Assembly (NCBI GenBank): GCA_964460185.1
Contig: CAYWTM010000068.1
Location: 1-18,381 of the forward strand
Direction of reading: 5' to 3'
From: JAVJPJ01 sp040217295
GTDB lineage: Bacteria; Pseudomonadota; Alphaproteobacteria; Rhodobacterales; Rhodobacteraceae
DNA length: 18,381 bases
Shown: positions 13,750 through 18,381 of the stretch, one piece after another
How the letters are laid out: each line of letters starts with the position of its first letter
Position numbering within the stretch: position 1 is the first letter of the stretch
Notes under the pieces: generated by a model
Databases searched by the model: none
What the model saw: the letters and a program-made list of their open reading frames with translations, nothing else
What the model was told of the DNA's origin: nothing
Translations under genes and position numbers: made by a program

Positions 13750-14220
13750 ATGAGCAAAAGCCTGAAACGGGTCACCGGCGCCCTGGAAACGGCGGGTATC
13801 GCCACCGAGGTCGTGGAAATGGCCGAAGGGACACGCACGGCGGCAGATGCGGCCAAAGCGGCGGGATGCGCGCTGGACCAGATCGCGAAATCCATCATTT
13901 TCGGCGCTGAAACCTCCGGTGCTGCGGTCCTGTTCATCACGGCGGGCGGCAATCAGGTGGATGCGGTCAAGGCCAGCCGGCTGGTGGGAGAGCCCCTGGG
14001 CAAGGCCGATGCCGCATTGATCCGGGCTCAGACGGGATTTGCCATCGGGGGCGTGTCGCCCATCGGCCACCTGACCCCGATCCGCGCGTGGTTCGATCCC
14101 CGCTTGCTGGATTTCGACCTGGTCTATGCGGCCGCGGGCACGCCGCGCCATGTCTTTCCCATCGATCCCGCGGTCCTGATGCGCCTGAGCGCGGCACAAA
14201 AGGCCGATTTCACCGGTTGA
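13750..14220 (+). CDS. YbaK/EbsC family protein (aminoacyl-tRNA deacylase-like)
   Basis: A 156-residue protein of the YbaK/EbsC (INS superfamily) domain, related to the editing domain of prolyl-tRNA synthetase. Members hydrolyse mischarged tRNA such as Cys-tRNA(Pro). Conserved features are IAKSIIF with Lys47, VKASRLVGE, the GGVSPIGH loop (100-107) and the C-terminal AGTPRHVFPIDP strand. The ATG at 13750 follows AGAGG by six bases. It is divergent from glnE (about 146 bases to the glnE ATG) and its last 11 bases overlap the 3' end of lpxB on the other strand. The family call is firm. Which mischarged tRNA it edits (Cys-, Ala- or another) cannot be told from this sequence. Confidence 0.9.
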   Translation: MSKSLKRVTGALETAGIATEVVEMAEGTRTAADAAKAAGCALDQIAKSIIFGAETSGAAVLFITAGGNQVDAVKASRLVGEPLGKADAALIRAQTGFAIGGVSPIGHLTPIRAWFDPRLLDFDLVYAAAGTPRHVFPIDPAVLMRLSAAQKADFTG

Positions 14221-15400
14221 TGATGCCCAGATGGTCCAGCACGCAACCGGCAGCCCGCTGGCCCGGCGGCTGGCCCCCACGGCCTAGCCGTTCCATGGTC
14301 AGCGACATCGCCTCGACCTGGGCTGTGCGGGCCGCCTCGTCATCGATGAGCTGTGCAAGGGCCGGGGCTATCAGGCTCGGCTGACACCGAGGGCCCAGGA
14401 ACTCGGGCACGACACGCGTGCCGGACACGAGATTGACCAGCGTGACGGTGTCCACACGCAACAGGGACGTCACAAGGGTCTGCGACAGCCAGTTGGTGGC
14501 ATAAGCAATCACCATGGGCGTGGATGTCGCCGCAAGTTCAAGGCTGACGGTGCCGGATGCCGCCAGCGCCAGGTCGGCAGCCGCGAAAGCCGCCCGCTTT
14601 TCCGCCGCGAACACGTCGGCCGGCGTTCCGCGCGGATCAAGCACGATGGGGGCGCCGGGCCAATCGGCAACGGCTGCCATCACCTGATCGGCCACGGCGG
14701 GGGCGGCCGGGAGAACCACGCGCATTTTCGGGTGGCTGGTCAGGACGCGCTCCAGTGTCTGACCGAAAATCGGGGCCAGCCGTTCGATCTCGGACCGGCG
14801 TGAACCGGGCAGAACCAGCAGCACCCGTTCATCCGGCGCGATGCCATGCGCATCCCGAAACGCCGTGACCCCGGCCTGATCCGCAAGCGGTTCGGTCACC
14901 ACCGGGTGCCCCACGAAATCGCAGGTCATTCCGGCCGCTTCCATGTAGGGCGGCTCGAACGGCAACAGCGCCAGAACATGATCAATGGACAGGGCCATCT
15001 TGCGCGCACGCGCGGGTCGCCAGGCCCACACGGTCGGGGCCACGTAGTGGATCGTCGGCAGATCATGGGCGCGCGCCTTGACCTTGTTGGCAACGCGCAG
15101 GGAAAACTCGGGGATGTCGATGGTGATCAGCGCATCGGGCCGGTCGGACAGGATCGTGTCGACCGTCTGGGAGACGCGCCGCAACAGCGCCGGCAAATTC
15201 CTGAGGATCTCGGTCAGGCCGATATGGCTGAGCTCTGCCATCGGAAAGATCGTCTTGAGACCCTCGGCCTCCATCAAGGGCCCGCCTATGCCCTCGAAGG
15301 TGATGGGTTCGGGATACAGGGTTTTCAGCCCCGCCATCAACGCGGCCCCAAGGCGATCGCCGGAAGGCTCACCCGCGACGAGAAACAGGCGCAAGCTCAC
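14210..15400 (-). CDS. lpxB: Lipid-A-disaccharide synthase
   Basis: Glycosyltransferase (family GT19) that joins UDP-2,3-diacylglucosamine and lipid X into the lipid A disaccharide at the cytoplasmic face of the inner membrane. The 396-residue protein opens with LFLVAGEPSGD and continues with GIGGPLMEAEGL and IDIPEFSLRVANKVK. It also carries HYVAPTVWAWRPARARKM, FVGHPVV, LPGSRRSEIERL and the ALAASGTVSLELA donor-binding block. The GTG at 15398-15400 is chosen because it overlaps the lpxI stop by four bases (GTGA) and fits the family N-terminus. Another GTG at 15410-15412 would add four residues. It is the last gene of the envelope operon and overlaps the convergent ybaK-like gene by 11 bases, leaving no room for an intergenic terminator. 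Confidence 0.95.
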   Translation of the reverse strand: MSLRLFLVAGEPSGDRLGAALMAGLKTLYPEPITFEGIGGPLMEAEGLKTIFPMAELSHIGLTEILRNLPALLRRVSQTVDTILSDRPDALITIDIPEFSLRVANKVKARAHDLPTIHYVAPTVWAWRPARARKMALSIDHVLALLPFEPPYMEAAGMTCDFVGHPVVTEPLADQAGVTAFRDAHGIAPDERVLLVLPGSRRSEIERLAPIFGQTLERVLTSHPKMRVVLPAAPAVADQVMAAVADWPGAPIVLDPRGTPADVFAAEKRAAFAAADLALAASGTVSLELAATSTPMVIAYATNWLSQTLVTSLLRVDTVTLVNLVSGTRVVPEFLGPRCQPSLIAPALAQLIDDEAARTAQVEAMSLTMERLGRGGQPPGQRAAGCVLDHLGIINR

Positions 15401-16173
15401 GCCACGGCCCACAGGCTGATACCATGCGACACGCAGGCCGCCCGCACGGCATCGGGGTCCAGCAAGAGAACATGGCCAGCCTGCACCTCGATCCCGGACA
15501 GGCCAGCCTCGGCGGCCAATCTGACCGTATCGGGCCCAATGGCCGGCATATCCACGCGCAGATCCTGCGTAGGCTTGGCCCGTTTCACCAAGATCCCCCC
15601 CGATCCCGGCTGCGTTTGCGCCACGAAACGCAGCATCGCGTCGGTGCCTTGCAGCGTCTCGATCCCCAGCATCTGGCCCTTGGCGGCGACTGCGGCCTGC
15701 CCCACGTCCAGCGGCCCCAGCGCTGCCAGCACCGCGCGCGCGCGCGCCGCGTCGCCATCGGGCGCCGCGGTGCCGACGATCGCACCATCGGGCGCCACCA
15801 GGTCGGGGCGCAATTCATGCGCGGCGCGGATCGTGAACCCCTGGTCTTCCAGAATGGCGATCACCTCGCGCAACAGGGCGTCGTCGCCCTTGCGCTGTGC
15901 GGCTTCGATCCGGGGCACCAGCGCCAGTGTCACCGCATCCATCAGGGCCGGATCGAGGGACGCGCGCGTGACGGCGCCGGCAAGGCAAAGCTCTGTTATG
16001 CCGGCGCTGTGCAGGTCGTCGAACAACTGGCCGAACCGTTCATATCGGGCGTCGATCCCCGGCCCGTCAACCTCGACCGCGATCCCCTTGAGGCGCACGA
16101 TCAAGGCGGGACCGGCCTCGAGAACGAGACCCGGCAACGCGCCCGCCCCGGCGATGATTGCGCGTCGGGTCAC
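15397..16173 (-). CDS. lpxI: UDP-2,3-diacylglucosamine pyrophosphatase LpxI
   Basis: Hydrolyses UDP-2,3-diacylglucosamine to lipid X and UMP; it replaces the unrelated LpxH in many alphaproteobacteria. The 258-residue protein has the N-terminal domain start RRAIIAGAGALPGL, then ITELCLAGAVTR (59-70) and a DUF1009-type C-terminal domain. The latter carries AVAAKGQMLGIETLQGTDAML (161-181) and VDMPAIGPDTV (207-217), where the catalytic-metal Asp of the family is expected. The start is a GTG at 16171-16173, with GGAG seven bases upstream and four bases after the lpxA stop. It lies between lpxA and lpxB as usual for LpxI organisms. A stretch of alternating CG (15733-15747) encodes its ARARA segment. 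Confidence 0.95.
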   Translation of the reverse strand: MTRRAIIAGAGALPGLVLEAGPALIVRLKGIAVEVDGPGIDARYERFGQLFDDLHSAGITELCLAGAVTRASLDPALMDAVTLALVPRIEAAQRKGDDALLREVIAILEDQGFTIRAAHELRPDLVAPDGAIVGTAAPDGDAARARAVLAALGPLDVGQAAVAAKGQMLGIETLQGTDAMLRFVAQTQPGSGGILVKRAKPTQDLRVDMPAIGPDTVRLAAEAGLSGIEVQAGHVLLLDPDAVRAACVSHGISLWAVA

Positions 16174-16177
16174 CGGG

Positions 16178-16981
16178 CTACTCCGGCGTCAGGAACGATC
16201 GGTCGCTATCGCCCAGAACGAATTCGACGATCTCACGCACATAGGCGCTATCGCCGGCTTCATCGCTCAGCAGGCGACGGGCCCGATCCTGAAAGGCGCC
16301 TTCGCCTTGCGCCAACGCCTGAAACGCGGCGCGAAGCGACATGATATCCGACCGCGCGACCCCGCTGCGTTTCAGGCCGACAAGGTTCAGCCCCTTCAAT
16401 TCGCCGCGCTGCGCGTGAACCAGACCGTAAGGGATCACGTCATTGGTAACCATGGTCACGGCGCCGATGATGGCGCCCCTCCCGATGCGGACGAATTGGT
16501 GCACGCCCGAAAGCCCGCCGATGATGACGTCATCCTCGACAATGCAATGCCCTGCCAGCGAGGCATTGTTCACCATGACCACCCGGTTCCCCACGCGGGC
16601 ATCATGGGCCACGTGCGAGCCTGCCAGGAAAAGCCCATCATCGCCCACCTGTGTCAGGCCACCGCCGCCGCTGGTGCCCGTGTTCATGGTCACGCCCTCG
16701 CGGATACGGTTGCGTTTGCCCACGATCAGCCGGGTTCGTTCACCGCCGAATTTCTTGTCCTGCGGGATCTGGCCGATGCTTGCGAATGGAAAGATCTCGG
16801 TCTGGTCACCGATCTCGGTCCAACCGGTAAGTGCCACATGGGAATGCAGCACAACGCCCTGCCCAAGCACGACCTCGGGGCCGACAAGGCAGAACGGGCC
16901 GATGCGGCAGCCGGGGCCTATCACGGCTCCGTCTTCCACCACGGCGCTGGGGTGGATCTGCGCGGCCGGGTCGATGCTCAT
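16178..16981 (-). CDS. lpxA: UDP-N-acetylglucosamine acyltransferase
   Basis: Committed entry step of lipid A synthesis: transfer of a 3-hydroxyacyl chain from ACP to the 3-OH of UDP-GlcNAc. The 267-residue protein begins with hexapeptide-repeat left-handed beta-helix turns (IHPSAVVEDGAVIGPGC). It has the active-site block GSHVAHDARVGN, where His126 aligns by eye with the E. coli catalytic His125, then HQFVRIGRGAIIGA (161-174) and a helical C-terminus. The residue aligned with the E. coli acyl-chain ruler Gly173 is Ala174, which may affect chain length. The ATG shares one base with the fabZ stop (TGATG) and has GAGGG six to seven bases upstream. Confidence 0.96.
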   Translation of the reverse strand: MSIDPAAQIHPSAVVEDGAVIGPGCRIGPFCLVGPEVVLGQGVVLHSHVALTGWTEIGDQTEIFPFASIGQIPQDKKFGGERTRLIVGKRNRIREGVTMNTGTSGGGGLTQVGDDGLFLAGSHVAHDARVGNRVVMVNNASLAGHCIVEDDVIIGGLSGVHQFVRIGRGAIIGAVTMVTNDVIPYGLVHAQRGELKGLNLVGLKRSGVARSDIMSLRAAFQALAQGEGAFQDRARRLLSDEAGDSAYVREIVEFVLGDSDRSFLTPE

Positions 16982-17475
16982 CAGGCGCCCTCACCCATGG
17001 AACCAAGATCCATCATGGCGGTAAACTCGGCCTCGGCCGCAAGATCCCCCTCGACCGTCGCGGTCCCCTTGAATTTCCAGACCTTGCCGCCGGGTTTGCC
17101 GCGAACGACCTCGAGATGCAGCTCAAGCACGTCGCCCGGCACAACCTTGCGGCGGAACTTGCAATTGTCGATCGCCATGAAATAGACCAGCATGTTCTTG
17201 TCGGCCAAGCCGGCAGCAACCCCGACCATCACGGCGGCGGTCTGGGCCATCGCCTCGACGATGGTGACACCCGGCATGATCGGCGCGCCCGGAAAATGAC
17301 CCTGGAAATGCGGTTCGTTGAAAGTGACGTTCTTGATTCCGACGCCGGATTTGAAGGGCACGATATCACGCACCTTGTCGACCAGAAGGAACGGATACCG
17401 ATGCGGAATGATCCGCTGGATCAGATCTATATCGGCGCTGTCTGGAACGGGTGCTGCGGTGGCTTCGGCCGTCAT
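16981..17475 (-). CDS. fabZ: 3-hydroxyacyl-ACP dehydratase FabZ
   Basis: Dehydrates 3-hydroxyacyl-ACP in fatty acid elongation and competes with LpxA for the same substrate, which explains its place in the lipid A operon. The 164-residue hotdog-fold protein has IIPHRYPFLLVDKV (22-35), GHFPGAPIMPGVTIVEAMAQ (59-78) with the catalytic His60 and Glu74, and NCKFRRKVVPGD. The ATG at 17473-17475 is fixed by AAGGAG ten bases upstream; an in-frame ATG at 17524-17526 would add 17 low-complexity residues. It follows ompH after 105 bases, the only sizeable gap in the operon, so an internal promoter there is possible. lpxD, often found between ompH/skp and fabZ, is absent. Confidence 0.96.
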   Translation of the reverse strand: MTAEATAAPVPDSADIDLIQRIIPHRYPFLLVDKVRDIVPFKSGVGIKNVTFNEPHFQGHFPGAPIMPGVTIVEAMAQTAAVMVGVAAGLADKNMLVYFMAIDNCKFRRKVVPGDVLELHLEVVRGKPGGKVWKFKGTATVEGDLAAEAEFTAMMDLGSMGEGA

Positions 17476-17485
17476 GTCGGTCAGG

Positions 17486-17491
17486 CTCCTT
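17486..17491 (-). promoter_or_regulatory. Shine-Dalgarno AAGGAG that fixes the fabZ start
   Basis: AAGGAG on the minus strand lies ten bases before the ATG at 17473-17475 and inside the frame of the longer alternative, favouring the shorter FabZ. Confidence 0.65.
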
Positions 17492-17580
17492 GAGGGGGGC
17501 GGGCGTTTTCGCGGCCCTGCCACCATTGGCGTATCCCGCGCGTGGTATCAATTCGATGCAGGGGCGGCAAGTCGCGCCGC

Positions 17581-18261
17581 TCAGGGGCTTTGCGGCGGTG
17601 CGGGCTCGGGGCGTTGCACCGGCCCGGCCCGGGATCCATCCAGATCGATCAGGGGCTCGGGACCACCCTCGCCGATCTCGGCATCGATGCGGGCCAGCGC
17701 CTCGGCGGTGATGTCGACACCATCCGCGGACAACAAGACAGCGCGGCTATCCATCAAGACCGCAGCGCCACGACCGCTGACGATTTCCAGCAAGATCGGA
17801 AAGGCGATCTCGAAAAACCGGGCCTGTGCGGCTTCTGACTGCTGCTGAAGCGCGCGGCCCTTGGCCTCTTGCGCGGCACGGATGCCTTCGACCCGGTCAT
17901 CGAACTCTTCGGCCATGGGGCGGAATTCGTCGATGGGCAGGGTGCGACGCAGTTCGGTCAGGCGCAATTCCTCGTCGGACAGTCGCACCTCGATATCCCT
18001 GTTTTCGGCCCGGAGCATGGCCCCTGCGGCTTCCAGTTCCCGCTGGATACGTTGGCCGTACAGGGATTGCGACAAGAGCCGTTCCTGGTTGAGAACGACA
18101 ATCGACGCGGTGACCGGGGACGGTGCGATTTCCGGTGGGGCGACGGGCAGGACGGGAACCGTCCCGGGTGTTCCACCGCTGTCCTGAGCGGACACGGGCC
18201 CGGCAAACGCCAGGCCCGCCGTGATCAGCAAGACGAAAGGTATGGTAGTGCGGCGGCCCAT
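17581..18261 (-). CDS. OmpH/Skp-like periplasmic chaperone
   Basis: A 226-residue exported protein of the OmpH (Skp) family, which holds unfolded outer-membrane proteins in the periplasm on the way to the BAM complex. A signal peptide is clear: basic MGRRT, hydrophobic IPFVLLITAGLAFA, and an AxA-type site ending VSA before QDS (about residue 25/26). A Pro-rich linker follows, then VVLNQERLLSQSLYGQRIQREL. A long Glu/Arg/Ala-rich helix (roughly 70-155) is typical of Skp tentacles. The C-terminal part has ILLEIVSGRGAAVLMDSRAVLLSADGVDIT and a Pro-rich tail. The ATG at 18259-18261 is chosen since GAGAGG lies seven bases upstream; a GTG at 18265-18267 would be too close to it. It sits directly after bamA, as in most Proteobacteria. 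Confidence 0.9.
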   Translation of the reverse strand: MGRRTTIPFVLLITAGLAFAGPVSAQDSGGTPGTVPVLPVAPPEIAPSPVTASIVVLNQERLLSQSLYGQRIQRELEAAGAMLRAENRDIEVRLSDEELRLTELRRTLPIDEFRPMAEEFDDRVEGIRAAQEAKGRALQQQSEAAQARFFEIAFPILLEIVSGRGAAVLMDSRAVLLSADGVDITAEALARIDAEIGEGGPEPLIDLDGSRAGPVQRPEPAPPQSP

Positions 18262-18268
18262 TGGCACG

Positions 18269-18274
18269 CCTCTC
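18269..18274 (-). promoter_or_regulatory. Shine-Dalgarno GAGAGG that fixes the ompH start and overlaps the bamA stop
   Basis: GAGAGG on the minus strand overlaps the TGA of bamA and stands seven bases before the ATG at 18259-18261. This favours that ATG over the GTG at 18265-18267 and suggests coupling to bamA translation. Confidence 0.55.
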
Positions 18275-18381
18275 AGAACCGCGCCTCGACGGTGAAATCG
18301 AATTCCCGCGTGCGGTCGTAGCTTTCATACTCCAGCGGCACCGAGAAGTTGAACCGCAGCGGACCGATCGCGGTGTCCCAG
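18273..18381 (-). CDS. bamA: BamA outer-membrane assembly factor, C-terminal end only
   Basis: Only the last 36 codons are inside the window; the gene continues to the right. The visible end reads TAIGPLRFNFSVPLEYESYD and then a final beta-strand FDFTVEARF ending in Phe. GPLRF-FS followed by a terminal aromatic beta-signal is the classic C-terminus of BamA (Omp85), the beta-barrel insertase of the outer membrane. The stop is 11 bases before the ompH ATG. The operon context (ompH, fabZ, lpxA, lpxI, lpxB downstream) strongly supports BamA rather than TamA. Confidence 0.88.
   Translation of the reverse strand, partial: WDTAIGPLRFNFSVPLEYESYDRTREFDFTVEARF

Noticed and set aside
14846..17185. Very long plus-strand open frame (779 codons) opposite lpxB, lpxI, lpxA and fabZ
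   Set aside because: It is antisense to four confidently identified genes, has low-complexity Arg/Ala/Pro composition and no recognisable domain. Long antisense frames are expected in GC-rich codon-biased DNA.
1..18381. Mobile elements, CRISPR, toxin-antitoxin, defence or secondary-metabolite genes
   Set aside because: No transposase, integrase, direct-repeat array, phage gene or biosynthetic cluster is visible. All genes belong to conserved alphaproteobacterial families and composition looks uniform by eye.

Overview
The window is GC-rich chromosomal DNA from an alphaproteobacterium, most likely a member of the Rhodobacteraceae (Roseobacter/Rhodobacter group). The evidence is gene content and order: chpT beside a DUF3553 gene, an olsB-olsA pair, a class II DAHP synthase, LpxI instead of LpxH, a COX15-type heme A synthase, and the bamA-ompH-fabZ-lpxA-lpxI-lpxB order. 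All 22 main genes look intact except the two cut by the window edges. I see no tRNA, rRNA, CRISPR array, insertion sequence, phage gene or obvious genomic island. This is core-genome housekeeping DNA.

Layout from left to right. (1) 1-1662: 5' part of ctaA and a TrmJ-like tRNA methyltransferase, both on the minus strand, separated by a 279-base gap rich in GC hairpins. (2) 1764-2402: a divergent ThiE-like protein on the plus strand that lacks several ThiE signature motifs. (3) 2425-4013: olsB-olsA (minus), the two steps of ornithine lipid synthesis, coupled by a TGATG junction. (4) 4014-5019: a gap with a perfect CtrA-box match (TTAA-N7-TTAAC), a 61-residue DUF3553 protein (minus) and chpT (plus), the phosphotransferase that feeds CtrA. 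(5) 5066-7142: yicC, gmk and a gamma-carbonic anhydrase, tightly packed on the minus strand. (6) 7320-7943: a PAS_5-domain protein (plus), sharing an AT-rich intergenic region and a near-match CtrA site with yicC. (7) 7967-10499: class II DAHP synthase (minus) and a GlxA/AraC-family regulator (plus), divergent around an 8-bp inverted repeat. (8) 10518-13683: glnE with a small coupled downstream gene and a possible 27-codon coupled upstream ORF (minus). (9) 13750-14220: YbaK (plus). (10) 14210-18381: the envelope operon bamA-ompH-fabZ-lpxA-lpxI-lpxB (minus), with mostly overlapping start and stop codons.

Two themes join the genes. The right-hand operon builds the outer membrane (barrel insertion, chaperone, lipid A), and olsBA adds a phosphorus-free membrane lipid. 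The chpT region carries CtrA-type sites that may tie ornithine lipid synthesis and a PAS protein to the CckA-ChpT-CtrA relay. I found no clearly new multigene system. The most checkable novelties are the CtrA sites, the glnE upstream ORF, the degenerate ThiE homologue and the palindrome in the aroG/glxA-type intergenic region.
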